The notes: generated by a model not told the origin, from the letters alone. DNA of 64,000 nt from Metellina segmentata (GCA_947359465.1 OX375878.1:89254377-89318376); one strand, 5' to 3'; counted from the first letter of the stretch, positions 32,885-43,600 are shown. Numbers and translations: made by a program.

Positions 32885-32965
32885 TGCTTTACTCGTGGAA
32901 TTAATCCCGGACCGTCGTCAATAGTCCGTTGTGTTGCTCCAGTACAACGTTAATTAAAATACCTA
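32885..32965 (+). repeat. SINE tail fragment
   Basis: GAATTAATCCCGGACCGTCG, TCAATAGTCCGTTGTGTTGC and CCAGTACAACGTTAATTAAA form a 3' end typical of SINE1/SINE2, followed by a short TACCTACC run. Confidence 0.8.
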
Positions 32966-32995
32966 CCTACTTCATTTTTTGCTCATTTAGATTGG

Positions 32996-33195
32996 TCTCA
33001 CATCTGTGGTGGCCTAAAGTCCTCACGTTGGGTTGGTGTAGAAGTTTGGAGAGTGAGGTACCAGCTCAGGTGTTGCTTTGTCATCTGACCGTGGTTCAAA
33101 ATTACGAGGTGTTGTCCTCGGATCTTTCCCTAAAGGGACTTGATCCCGGACCGTCGTCAATAGCCCGTTGTGTTGTTCCACGAAGTGAACTAAAA
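32996..33195 (+). repeat. SINE1, 5'-truncated, with target duplication
   Basis: The copy starts within the body (TGTGGTGGCCTAAAGTCCTC) and has an intact tail. CATTTAGATTGG flanks it at 32984-32995 and 33196-33207. The 5' truncation with a target duplication fits incomplete reverse transcription by a LINE enzyme. Confidence 0.88.
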
Positions 33196-33214
33196 TTACC
33201 ATTACCATTTAGAT

Positions 33215-33408
33215 TGGCATAGTAATTGGTAATTTTTAATTAACGTCGTATTAGAGTAACACAACTGGCTATTGGTGACGGTCCGGGATCAATCCTGTAA
33301 GGGAAAGATCCGAAGACAACACGTAAATTTGAACCTCGGTGAGATGACGAGACAATACCTGGAGCTGGCACTCCACTCTCCAAACTTCCACACCAGCCCA
33401 ACGTGAGG
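33215..33408 (-). repeat. SINE1, 5'-truncated
   Basis: The complement of a SINE1 3' half: AATTTTTAATTAACGTCGTA on the left and CCACACCAGCCCAACGTGAG on the right edge. It lies head to tail with the next copy. Confidence 0.82.
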
Positions 33409-33710
33409 TAATTGGTAATTAGAGTTAACGTCGTACTAGAGCAACACAACGGGCTATTGACGAGTCCGGTATCAATTCCTTAAGGGAAAGATTCGAGGAC
33501 AATACCTCGTAATTTTGAACCACAATCAGATGACGAAACAATACCTGAGCTGGCACCCCACTCTTTTAAACTTCCACACCAACCCAACGTGAGGACTTTC
33601 GGCCACGACAGATTTAAGGTGCACCAACCGCCTCTACTCCATACGCTTACAAACATCCATGCCCGTACCCGGATTCGAACCAGGAACCTTCCGATCTGGA
33701 GGCTTATTTT
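33409..33710 (-). repeat. SINE1, near full length
   Basis: It starts with GTAATTGGTAATTAGAGTTA on the left and runs through CTTTCGGCCACGACAGATTT and CATCCATGCCCGTACCCGG to the head complement GATTCGAACCAGGAACCTTC. It breaks off after the B box at about 33704, so the very 5' end is missing. Confidence 0.85.
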
Positions 33711-33809
33711 CTTTGATTTCTCATTGTTTCTTTTAAATGTATTCTCTAGTTATATTAGTTGCTTTTTTCTTTTGAAACTTTTTTCTTTTTTTACAATTTA
33801 TTGTTGTTG

Positions 33810-33939
33810 ATATGTTTCAGGGTATTCTTACCCAAGATTTTTGAAATAATTCTCTTTATTGGCAATTTTAAAAGTTCGCTAAAAAAAAAAGCTCCAAAGC
33901 CGTTGCCACCGCTATAAGTGTAGACTGTAGCTGAACCAA
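33810..33939 (-). mobile_element. end fragment of the 9287-10103 element family
   Basis: Read on the - strand it begins GGTTCAGCTACAGTCTACAC and continues with a GGTGGCAACGGCTTTGGAGC stretch. It then runs to TTGGGTAAGAATACCCTGAA, which matches 9547-9566. It is a diverged left end; no partner end was found. Confidence 0.7.
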
Positions 33940-34045
33940 AATATGAATGACACTGATTAAAAACAGAAAATATTTTTTTTCTCTTAAATTTCAATGTTAT
34001 TTTTGACGCAACCTATGAAACCATTCAGAATTTCAAGGTAGGAAG

Positions 34046-34175
34046 GTACGTATTTAATTAACGTTGCACTGAAGCAACACAACGGGCTATTGGCGACGGT
34101 CCGGGATCAATCCCCGAAGAGACAGATCCGATGACAGCAACATTTAATTTTGAACCACAGTCAGATGATGTGGTC
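34046..34175 (-). repeat. SINE tail fragment
   Basis: TTTAATTAACGTTGCACTGA, AACACAACGGGCTATTGGCG and ACGGTCCGGGATCAATCC are the complement of a SINE2-type tail. It ends near GATGTGGTCACATCTG. Confidence 0.78.
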
Positions 34176-34179
34176 ACAT

Positions 34180-35960
34180 CTGTCAGATTTTTAAGATAGC
34201 CACTACTTGAATAAATGATGTAAAAATCTTTAGAAACCTTAATTTATAGAAAACATGCTTGAAAAGAGACCAAACATCATATATACATATTTTTTACTTA
34301 AAATAATGAGCATTGACAAACAACTTTTATGTCTGAAGATATGCGCTCATCATTTTAACCCTTGCCAATAATTCAACCACTTTTAAAATCAATATTTTCT
34401 TGATTATTTTGGTAAGTCCTGTAACATAAAATTTCATCTTCTCTTTCTCTCATTTAAACAGAATAATATTACTCCATGATTAAATTGCTTCTTTAGATGT
34501 TTTAATGTGCAAACATCGGAAAAGTTTAATATTCTCGCCAAACCTCTCATAAATATTTATATAAATCACGATAAAATACTGAAAATCCACTCAATGCTGC
34601 ATTTATAATTCCCTTTCTTATCACCTACACTTTTAGTTTTACTTCATTACTCCATTATTATCGTGTTAGCTGTCTGTGTGAAAGCCAATTCCTGTCGGCT
34701 GAAGCTTTAATCACCAAAAAGCATTTAAGCTGTAGCAAACAAAAACAGACTTTCAAAATGGTAATCCGTTTGTTTCCCAGAAAATTCAAGCATTTAAATG
34801 GACTACCTATGTTTATGGATGAAAGAACCCCATGTCTCTCTGCACTCTGTCTTGTTTCACACCACAAAAATACCGGCCACCCTTGTAAATGGAAATTCAG
34901 TCGCCTGTATCTTGTATTAAATTTCATAGACACGCAAACACACACAAAACAGTTCACTTAAAACCACAACTTCAATACCTCACATCAACAGCTCTCAGTG
35001 TGTCTTCCCACCAATCCGCCTGTTTGTTTCAGTGGTGAAAGATCTCTGTAACGCTCAATGGCTCCAATGCCGGCACATTTCTAAAGTTCATTAAAGTGGG
35101 CGTGCCTCTGGAACTAAACGTATCGAACACAAGGGTGATAAAAAATGTATCGCCCCCTCGCAAAACACCGGAGGCACACGGAGTGATGGAACAAGGCCCT
35201 TGTAAAATAAATTACGAGTCATTAAAAACTCGCCCATTCGGTGGAACTTTTCTATATTAGCATAAATACCATTTTAGAGTTGTTTAAAACCTTTTCGTTG
35301 TTTCATTTCCGTATCCACGTAGAGACGGGGACAACATTTCCCAGAATATTGCGTGAGCACTTTCTCAAAATAATTGCGGCACAGGTCTCCACTTTGTTGA
35401 AAACTGTTTCAATCTTTTTATGTGTGCGCGATACGTCCACTTCCCCTCTGGAAGTAGCTGTCCGAACTGTTGTGTTTCTGTCAATACTTAATTTTTTTTT
35501 AAACTTTCAACCGCCGGCTTCTGAGTTTGCGTGCAGAATGGTTTTTCGGGATTGAAAACTGTGAGAAATGCGTTGTTTTGTGTGTACGGAATGGTCGTCG
35601 CTGGAATGCTTTCTTTCGATGCGTAAATAATGCATGGAATTCTTTATCACGCGCTTTTAAAAAGTTTTTTACTTTGCATTTGTCTTGGCGTACTTTATTT
35701 TATACATTTAGGAAATCAGACGTGTATAATTTTATTAAGTGGCTTTCTGGTTTCAACGGTTATTTTTGTTCTCCGATAAACTTTTCAATTGGGAAATTGT
35801 CTTAGCACTTATGTTTTTTTATTTATGCCTCCAAACTTTCACGTCTATTTAGAATGTTTTATCGCCGTTTTTGTAAATCGCATGACGCAAATCTTTAAAA
35901 TGGGCTCCATCTTATCAATGAGTAACTTATGCTATCATTTCTTGGATTACGATGTTACAA
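34180..35960. other. non-coding stretch with a GC-richer island
   Basis: No gene was recognised. About 35040-35240 is GC-richer, non-repetitive and has homeobox-like ATTA cores near its right edge, so it may be a conserved regulatory element. The open frames at 35241-35555 and 35527-35805 lack domains and splice support. Confidence 0.4.
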
Positions 35961-36030
35961 GGTGCTGTCCCGGACCGTCGCCAATGGTCCTTTTTGTTGC
36001 TCCAGTACGATTAAAATTCAACTAACTACC
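35961..36030 (+). repeat. SINE2-type tail fragment
   Basis: GTGCTGTCCCGGACCGTCGC, CAATGGTCCTTTTTGTTGCT and CCAGTACGATTAAAATTCAA, followed by a short ACTAACTACC end. Confidence 0.75.
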
Positions 36031-36212
36031 AAGTGCAAAATTTCCCATACAGTGAAAAAAAAAACTAAAGCATAACCTTAACATTCTCTATCTCATAGTT
36101 ATCATCAAGAAAGAGTAAAAAATTGCATTCAAAATTTTTAGTGTTGTCATGTTCACTAAATATTTTCAGCAGCGAACCCATTCTGTCTTCATAATGTTTC
36201 CTAGCATGTCAA

Positions 36213-36542
36213 AGCCGACCAACCGGTATAGTGGTTAAGGTGTTAGCCTCTAGATCGGAAGGTTCCTGGTTCGAATCCGGGTTCGGGCATGGATGTTTGT
36301 AAACGTATGGTGTAGATGCGGCTGGTGCACCTTAAATCTGTCGTGGCCGAAAGTCCTCACGTTGGGTTGGCGTGGAAGTTTGGAGAGTGGGGTTCCAGCT
36401 CAGGTGTTGCTTCGTCATCTGACCGTGGTTCAAAATTACGAGGTGTTGTCCTCGGATCTTTCCCTTAAGGGACTGATCCCGGACCGTCGTCAATAGCCCG
36501 TTGTGTTGCTCTAGTACGACGTTAACTAAAAATTACCAATTA
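36213..36542 (+). repeat. SINE1 tRNA-derived SINE, full length
   Basis: The 5' end reads AGCCGACCAACCGGTATAGT and the head has CTAGATCGGAAGGTTCCTGG and TTCGAATCCGGG (B box). The tail is TACGACGTTAACTAAAAATT. The target duplication CCTAGCATGTCAA lies at 36200-36212 and 36543-36555. It is nearly identical to the 12427 and 45039 copies, which points to recent activity. Confidence 0.93.
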
Positions 36543-36694
36543 CCTAGCATGTCAAGACAATAAGCTTAGTTGATCAACTTGTGCATGGTCTATCATTCTC
36601 TTCTTATTTTCTCGCCTATGTAAGATTCCCTCAAGTCTTAAGACAGTTAAAATCCTACATCCAAAGTTGCCAAGATTGGGCACAATTCCGTCTT

Positions 36695-36755
36695 TTAGGG
36701 ACGTCAATAGCCCGTTGTGTTACTCTAGTACGACGTTAATTAAAATTAACGTACC
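36695..36755 (+). repeat. SINE1 tail fragment
   Basis: GACGTCAATAGCCCGTTGTG then TTACTCTAGTACGACGTTAA. Only the last ~60 bp of the SINE are present. Confidence 0.75.
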
Positions 36756-36944
36756 GTCTTTTAGGCGTTTATAGTTAGGGTATCTGCTTAAAAAATATCT
36801 GCTTTGAACCCCTCCTTATAGTTTACCTTTGGGTCGAAAATTGCAGACGACAGTCTCTGTTGCACAAACCTGTTCCATACTGTCACTATTCCTTAGGGAA
36901 GGGACCATTTGTTTTCCCCACAAGTATCTTCATTCTATCTTCGT

Positions 36945-37780
36945 GTAAATAGGTCAGTTTTGACCAGATCTTGATGAACGAGATATATCGTCGAAGCCAC
37001 ATAGGGTTGATTGAGGGGTAAAAATGATTTGAATAGTACTGCCTTTCCGGCAATTAACAGCGAATGCAGTTGACTAATAAGGTTATATAAAGCACATAAT
37101 AATTTTTTTTTGCTTTCGATGCAATCATTGCATCTCCAGTTATCAATTTTATGCTTCCTGCACGACAGTAACAGTAACATTTACTAACCCTCAAGTGGTT
37201 TTGACGAGATATCTCGCCATCAATACTCTCTGGATTTTTTAAGCCCCCTGGTGATTGTCTCGACGAGATATCTCGTCAAATGAGACAAACGGACCAGATC
37301 TTGATCTAGTCATCATAAAAAAAATCGTAGTATCCCGTCATTAGCAAAATTGTTCAGATCTTGGTGAACGAGGTATCTCGTCATTTTATAGAAACTGGCC
37401 AGATCTTGATGTCGTCATTATGAAAAAAATCGTCAATATATTTATGACGAGATATACCGTCATTAGCGAAATTGTTCAAATCTTGATGGACGAGGTATCT
37501 TGTCGAAACCAATTGGAGGGTTAACAATGACGAGATCATCAATATATGGTCAGTTTTGCTAATGACAATATACCTTGTTAAGACAACCACTAATAACATT
37601 AAAACGATTCCTTAACGCTTAAAGTGGTTTGGACTAGATAATTCGTCCATTAAGATCTGAGAATTTTTTTAATGACGAGATATCTCGTCATCAAGTTATT
37701 GCCCTTTTTTATGATGATGAGATCAAGATCTGATCGATTTTGTTGATGACGTGATACCTTGTCAAGACACCAACCAAGGT
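36945..37780. repeat. cluster of TGACGAGATATCTCGTCA palindromes
   Basis: About nine perfect or near-perfect copies lie here, near 36977, 37200, 37262, 37370, 37446, 37489, 37528, 37673 and 37746. The copy at 37673-37690 is an exact 18-bp palindrome. Between them the words CCAGATCTTGATG, GTCATTAGCAAAATTG and ACCACTTGGAGGGTTAA-like sequence recur. Related single segments occur near 11700, 16490, 39725 and 41025. It appears to be a degenerate tandem array of a dispersed repeat; no coding capacity was seen. Confidence 0.8.
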
Positions 37781-37789
37781 TTGATAAAT

Positions 37790-38912
37790 AACAATAATCC
37801 CTCATAGCATAGAATTCACGAAAGCTTTATAGACATATTCTTTGTCAGACTTACTCACTTAAAAATGTCTTGCTCATTTGTTAGCTTTCGGGTTGATGGT
37901 ACATCCCTTTTACGTTGATACTTTTATGTAAAACAACACCCCTTTCCCAGAACCTAAAATTACACCTAATGATTCTTTTTGCTTTCTGCAGTTGACAACT
38001 TCGGGTATTTAAATCCCCCAGCAATAAACGGATGCCTCCGTTTGAAACGGAAAAGTACCATCAATAGATATTTCATTTCGCTAACTCTGTTTTGATAACA
38101 TGTGTTTTGAACTTCTCCGTTCGGATGAAGTAAAATCTACCATTGAAGTTGGCGGAATAATTATTGTTTACTGAATGGTTTTTTTTAGATAAAAACCAAT
38201 TCGGGTGGATGTGCACTGTTGGCAGCATTGATCGGCTCTCATTTTTACAATGACGATTTCGTACTCGATTGTTTATCGTTTAAAGACTATACTTACACTG
38301 CTCGGACTCCATTCAGTTTCGGCTTATTTCATTCTGGAAACTTTGGCGTGATGCATTTGACAGAAAACATTTTATTTTAATGGTCTCTTATTGTTTACAC
38401 TCTGAGAAATAAGCCAATGATTATCCACCGGTGAATGTCGGGGCTTTGTATCTTGCGGAGTAACAGTTGAATTAATATCTTCAGTCAATAACAAGTCTCG
38501 AAATTAGATGGAAATGGAGCAATTGATTGTACTTTTACATGAAGTTAGAGAAATTTTTCGTGTACGTGCAATTAAAATTTCTGCTGTTTATTCCGTTTTC
38601 GCATGCCTAATGTGTTTCGTGTGTGTGTGTACTTCTTTTTAATGCATTTTGGTTATGTTTCAATAAGAAAGTAAAGTACCAATAAAGTTTAGAATTTTAC
38701 TTGTATGAGGGCATTATTGGATAAAGCCATCTGTTAGTAAATATTGATGTTTCAGCATAATTTGATGTTTTCTGGTTTTGTTTGTGCATTGTTTTGGTGT
38801 GTGCTCGTGTTTGAAATATTTTTATTCGATACAATTTTACTAACAATTTTATTTTATTATTTTCTATTGTCCTATTCGTTACCTATTATTACCTATAGTA
38901 TTATTAGTTCAT
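37790..38912. other. non-coding stretch, nothing recognised
   Basis: AT-rich DNA. A short (gt)n run lies near 38620-38631. The + strand frame at 38744-38953 is Phe/Leu-rich and without a start context or signature. Confidence 0.4.
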
Positions 38913-38915
38913 ATA

Positions 38916-39486
38916 CACTACCCTTCAATAATGGACCGGACAACAAAATGTGATGTTATAAAGGAAAGAATAAATGCTTAAATAGGGGGATGGTCCCCCA
39001 CGTGCAGCCATTCCACTAGCAACCCTTTTAGGCATACTTTCAACAAGGTTTTGATACACAGCTATGGGTATTTGTGTCCATTCCTACTGCAAGAATGTCG
39101 CCAGTTCAGCTGTAGATATCGGACGGGTTTCCCTGGTCCGTAAGCGTCGCTCTTACTCGTCCCACAATTGCTGTATGGGGTTTAGGTCGGTACTCTGAAC
39201 AGGCCAGGAAAGACGTTTTACATCCATATCTCTATACCACTGCTTGACAGAGGCTGCACCATGACATGGAGCGTTGTCGTCCTGGAATTAACATTTCGTC
39301 CATTAAATAAAACTGTTAGAGCATAGGAAAAATCTGATTGTTCAAAATGTTCATGCAGACGTCGGCGTTCAATTGACCAGGAACAATATGCATAGGCCCC
39401 AGGCCATACCACGAAAAACACCCCCAAACAAGTAGTCTGATTTTATGCAAATCCGCTGTCGTTCGGTCCATTACTGTTGGGTTGTG
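38916..39486 (-). mobile_element. Tc1-like deletion derivative, copy 1
   Basis: Terminal repeats are CACTACCCTTCAATAATGGA on the left and, complemented on the right, CACAACCCAACAGTAATGGA. TA flanks both ends (38914-38915, 39487-39488). On the - strand the terminal repeat runs straight into the middle of a Tc1 transposase (LLVWGCFSWYGLG), so the N-terminal half with the DNA-binding domains and the first catalytic Asp is deleted. DDNAPCH can be read for the second Asp; the third acidic residue is changed (PIQQLW in place of PIE-LW). It is 571 bp, like copy 2 at 43879. Confidence 0.88.
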
Positions 39487-39489
39487 TAT

Positions 39490-40525
39490 ATAAGATATCA
39501 AAGATTTTTAAAAACTAAACAATGTATCAGTTGTTTTCAAACTTCTTTTTATCGAAGTTGCGTTTGCTTGTTCACAAACATTAATATAATAAGTTATTGT
39601 TGCTTAATTATGACTTGAATATTGTTATTATGCGATAGAATGGACGTGTTTAGGCGGGGCTCGTGTATTCCTCGCACCGAATGTTGAGGTTAGTTCAACT
39701 GATGGAAATCGAGTTTTATTCTTCTTCCAAGTGGTTTCGATGAGAAATCTCGTTCATGAACATCTAATCGATTTTGCTTGTGGCCAGATATCTTGTCATC
39801 AAGATATTGCCGACTTTTGACGTATAAGACGTCTTACCTTTCAAAACCGGGGTACCAAGTTTAATTTTTGAGTGTAACAAAAAAGCGTAAGTGCGAAAAA
39901 TTTAATAACTTGACAAAATATAAACTATATTGCGTTCAAAAGCGAATTAAATAAACAATGTTAAAAATTCATATTGATCGTACGCTGACGTCACCGGCTG
40001 ATGCAATCGCAGCGCAAAGTTGAGTCACAAAAATGCACACTGCTGCTCACATTAATTTTGTCTTGCTCCAGCCTCCTTTGCGTGAGCACGGTGTTTGAGG
40101 TGTCACTTGTTTCGTCTCTTTGCGCTTTATAAATAATAATAGAAATTAAACTTAAATATTTAATTCTTGCATAGATATTAGACTTCAAAATGTGGAAATT
40201 TCACAAAAATTTCAAAATCTATGCATAATAAACACATGGAAAATTATAGAAACTTCAACAGGAAAAAAGATTGAGAAATGAGGAATCCAAGAAAATCTGA
40301 TACTGATCGTCAACGGGCTCGGCGAGAGCGTCTCAAAGCATAAGCGTCGCACCTTCAAGGTTAGCAAATGCCTGATACGAGTGCACCAAGTTCCTTTCAC
40401 CGCTGATTTTGACGCAAATAGCATACCTGATGACATAACCGTTTTATAATCGAATGATGGGGTTACACCCATAGAAGTTGGTAATGAAACACAACCTTCA
40501 ACATCACAGCGAGTGCATCAATTGT
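39490..40525. other. non-coding stretch with one palindrome-repeat segment
   Basis: About 39715-39820 has GATGAGAAATCTCGTTCATG, CCAGATATCTTGTCATCAAG and related words from the 36945-37780 cluster. Nothing else was recognised. The - strand frames at 39991-40188 and 40212-40472 lack signatures. Confidence 0.45.
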
Positions 40526-40538
40526 GATATATGTGCGG

Positions 40539-40856
40539 TAATTGGTAATTTTTTTAGTTAACGTCGTACTAGAGCAACACAACGGGCTATTGACGACGGT
40601 CCGGAATCAAAAGATCGAGGACAACACCTCGTAATTTTGAACCACGGTCAGATGACGAAGCAACACCTGAACTGGCACCCCACTCTCCAAACTTCCACGC
40701 CAACCCAACGTGAGGACTTTCGGCCACGACAGATTTAAGGTGCACCAGCCGCCTCTACTCCATACGTTTACAAACATCCATGCCCGGACCCGGATTCGAA
40801 CCAGGAACCTTCCGATCTAGAGGCTAACACCTTAACCACTATACCGGTTGGTCGGC
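40539..40856 (-). repeat. SINE1 tRNA-derived SINE, full length
   Basis: The complement of the full element: tail (AATTTTTTTAGTTAACGTCG) on the left, head (CACTATACCGGTTGGTCGG) on the right. The target duplication GATATATGTGCGG lies at 40526-40538 and 40857-40869. About 10 bp are missing in the tail region (after GGTCCGGAATC). Confidence 0.93.
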
Positions 40857-41129
40857 GATATATGTGCGGAGCGATGAACATTTGACGTGTGAAATTAAAA
40901 CAGTGTAGTACTAATTTCTTTCACTCTCATTCACTATATGGCCTCACTGATATAATTTATGCCTTAAACCTAGCGGCCGTGTCCCGACACAGCCCGTCCA
41001 GTTTTAAAAAATCTATAATGAGGAGATCAAGATCTGATCAGTTTTTCTAATGGAGTGTAATATCTCTTCGATACAACCACCAAGAGTGTTAAGCCCACTT
41101 GTAGAAAAATTATGGGCAGTCGAGTCTTT

Positions 41130-41435
41130 CGTGTTTAGTATTTCAATTAACATCGCACTGTAGGAACACAACGGGCCATTGGCGACGGTCCGGGGTCAAA
41201 GAAAGAGAAAGATCCGAGGACGACACCTCGTAATTTTGAACCACAGTCAGATGACGAGGTCACATCTGAGCAGGCCCCCGCTCTCCAAACTTCCACAACA
41301 CGCCAATCTGAGTACTTTTGGTTGCCCGCTCGATTTAACATCCACCAGCTGACTTTGTACACGACGATCTTTGCTTGGATTCGAAATCGCGACTCCTTCG
41401 GTTGAGAATCCGTAATACTTCCAACCTGGCTTCCG
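41130..41435 (-). repeat. SINE2-type SINE, diverged
   Basis: Tail complement TTTCAATTAACATCGCACTG on the left, then GGCCATTGGCGACGGTCCGG and GACGACACCTCGTAATTTTG. The head complement on the right reads GATTCGAAATCGCGACTCCT and CTTCCAACCTGG. A palindrome-repeat scrap (GAGATCAAGATCTGATCAG) lies just upstream, at 41024-41043. Confidence 0.82.
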
Positions 41436-41542
41436 AGTGTCTTTTTTTATGTGGATAAAAATCGGAACAATACTGGGGGCATGAGAAGTCTAGCGTTATG
41501 AAAAATAAACTGTTTTGGCGTATGATTTCAGAACTAGAAATA

Positions 41543-42296
41543 TACTCTGTAACAAAAAATCGACGCAACAAGAAGGTGCAGAATTACAAGTGGTGCTCGA
41601 TTAACTTGGAATGGCGCTGACTGGGGACGTATAGTCTTTAGTGGCGAGTCCCGTTTCCTACTGTGTCTGGAGGTATCCAGACCAGCGTGGGGATACTGCT
41701 CTAACTATAGCACTTCATACATGCCCACAACAGGGCGTTTTATCCTGCGGTACCATCTTCTTTGATAGCCGGATTCCTTTGGTAGTTATTCCTGGCACAC
41801 TTACAGCACAGCGGTACGTAGACGACATTCTACGACCGGTTGCGTTACCGTTCCTTTTGCGACACCCCGGACTTGCTTTTCAACAAGATAATGCTCGGCA
41901 GCACACGGCAAATGTTGCTATGAATTGTCTTCGAGCTTTCCAACCCTTCCTTGACCAGTTAGGTCTCCTCATCTCTCTTCCATAGAGCACAATTTCAGAC
42001 GTTATGGGAAGGCGATTGCAACCATCCCGGAATGTTGACCATTTAGTCCGACAGTTGGAGACAATTTGGCAAGAAATTTCGCAGGATACCATCCGAGAAC
42101 TTTTTCAGCCACGCCGGGTGACAGCTTGCATCCAGGCCAGAGGTGGACCAACGCCTATTGACTTCCTACCTTTGTAACGGTCAAACTCTGAAAAAGATCA
42201 TCCAATTGTTCTGAATGTATGTTCTTCACATCCACCAATTTTTAATGCAATCGGACAACTCCTTCTTGGTGCGTCGATTTTTTTTGTTATTGAGTG
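41543..42296 (+). mobile_element. Tc1-like deletion derivative, other family
   Basis: The ends are TACTCTGTAACAAAAAATCG and, complemented on the right, CACTCAATAACAAAAAAAAT. TA lies outside both (41541-41542, 42297-42298). The interior encodes only the second half of a Tc1 transposase. The expected first catalytic Asp is replaced: VFSGESRF in place of the usual SDESRF. LTAQRYVDDILRPVALPFLL and FQQDNARQHTANVA follow, with the second Asp. Then a frameshift leads to RPSRNVDHL-like and CIQARGGPTP sequence. It is related to the copies at 17253 and 63776. Confidence 0.88.
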
Positions 42297-42694
42297 TACA
42301 TATAAACTAAATAAACGTCACTAAATAAAGGAAGTCTTCGTCTGATATGATCTTTGCACCAAGTGCGCATGCGCACTGAGCGTGGGACATGGTCCGCATT
42401 ATGTCTAAATAGTACGGTGCTGGGCGAACTTTGAGTCAATGTTATCTTGCAGTGCTTGGAGTTATGAATGCATAAGTCATGTCATTCGAAAGCTACCGAA
42501 TTAGGGTTCTATTAAAACCGATTAACAATTTCGCAATTAGCAACTTGCACTTTAATCTTTAAAACTGTGGAATGATTGTTGAATATGACCTCGACACACC
42601 CCCTACCAGGTTTTTTTCCCCAGATGGGTGCTTGTGTGATTTGTAAATTGAATTTTTCGTTTTTAGCTCTTATGGCTGTCTTTTCTTTTCACAG

Positions 42695-42903
42695 AGTTCA
42701 TTGAAATGAAGAAATCGTCGAAATCCAGTTCAAAGTCCAAGCGTTCCAAGAGGTCCAGGACTCCATCGTCCGAAAGGAAAATAAAGATCTTCAAAAGTCG
42801 TTCGAAATCGAAGGAAGTTGAAAAGAAAAATGAGGAGAAAGTGCCTCGGAAAACAAGGTGGCAAACGCAAGAACCACCCCCTGTTGTAGAAACTGACAAA
42901 GCC
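42695..42903 (+). CDS. CAAP1: N-terminal coding exon of a CAAP1-like gene
   Basis: A polypyrimidine tract and CACAG end at 42694, and the exon ends at 42903 with GCC|GTAAGT, a strong donor, in phase 0. The Met codon at 42706 begins MKKSSKSSSKSKRSKRSRTP, a Lys/Ser/Arg-rich tract like the start of CAAP1 and of many nuclear proteins. It goes on to KVPRKTRWQTQEPPPVVETD. The frame is also open from the acceptor (Phe-Ile-Glu before Met), so the real start could be in an earlier exon. CAAP1 is reported to modulate caspase-3 activity and apoptosis in human cells; the function here is inferred. The low-complexity sequence alone would not identify the gene. A - strand frame over the same bases (42663-43043) is a shadow. 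Intron 42904-46092 follows. Confidence 0.7.
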
Positions 42904-42991
42904 GTAAGTATATCATGGTTATTCAAACTGTTTACTAGCCCCTTTGAAGGTTTCACACGAATAATTTCACAATGGAACGTGCAGTCTACCC

Positions 42992-43136
42992 CAGGGCTCG
43001 AAATACCCGGGTGCACTGTGCACATGAAAATATAATTGTGCACCTAATTTTTACCACTAAGTGCACGCAGTGTACCTAATTTAAAAACTCAGGTGAACGC
43101 AGTGCACCTGTATTAAAAAATCTATTTCGAGGCCTG
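42992..43136. mobile_element. hAT-type MITE, 145 bp, with exact 8-bp target duplication
   Basis: Ends CAGGGCTCGAAATA and, complemented on the right, CAGGCCTCGAAATA. GTCTACCC flanks both sides (42984-42991, 43137-43144). The interior has several GTGCAC(TG) motifs (GTGCACTGTGCAC, AAGTGCACGCAGTG, AACGCAGTGCACC). No coding capacity. It lies inside the intron of the CAAP1-like gene. Confidence 0.92.
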
Positions 43137-43159
43137 GTCTACCCTATATCACTTCTAAC

Positions 43160-43600
43160 AAATTTTGACCTTTTTGACCAATAGAATCTTTCTAAAGGAT
43201 TCTATTCCAAAGAAATTAGCAATATTTTCAAGGGATTCTATTCCAAAGAAATTACCAACTAGTTATTAACCCAGAGGATTTTTTTCCCAAAGAAACGATC
43301 AATTCGCAAGCTTTCCAAAGGATTCTATTCGAATGAAATGTGTAATTCGCAATCTTTCCAAGTAATTATATTCTTTGGGTAGGGGAATTTAAATATTCAC
43401 AAAGGATTCTATTCCAAGGAAAAAGAAATAGGATTTTTCAATTAGTTCTATTCCATAGAATCGGCCAATCGAGTTGTTCCAAATATTTCTTTTCCACAAA
43501 ATTGGTCAATATAGTCGGTCCAAATTATTCTATTCTAAGGAAAGTGCCAATAGAATCCTTCTAAAGGTAGAAATAATCCATGGATTCTTTAGAAAGTGTG
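43160..43600. repeat. degenerate tandem repeat, ~40-bp unit, about ten copies
   Basis: The word (A)GGATTCTATTCCAAAGAAA recurs in diverged form about every 36-46 bp (near 43201, 43237, 43277, 43324, 43365, 43408, 43446, 43487, 43527 and 43560). The units often also carry an ACCAAT(A/T) stretch. It lies in the intron of the CAAP1-like gene. Confidence 0.75.

Noticed and set aside
42663..43043. 126-codon - strand frame
   Set aside because: It is the shadow of the + strand Lys/Ser-rich exon, which has good splice sites, and runs on into a MITE.
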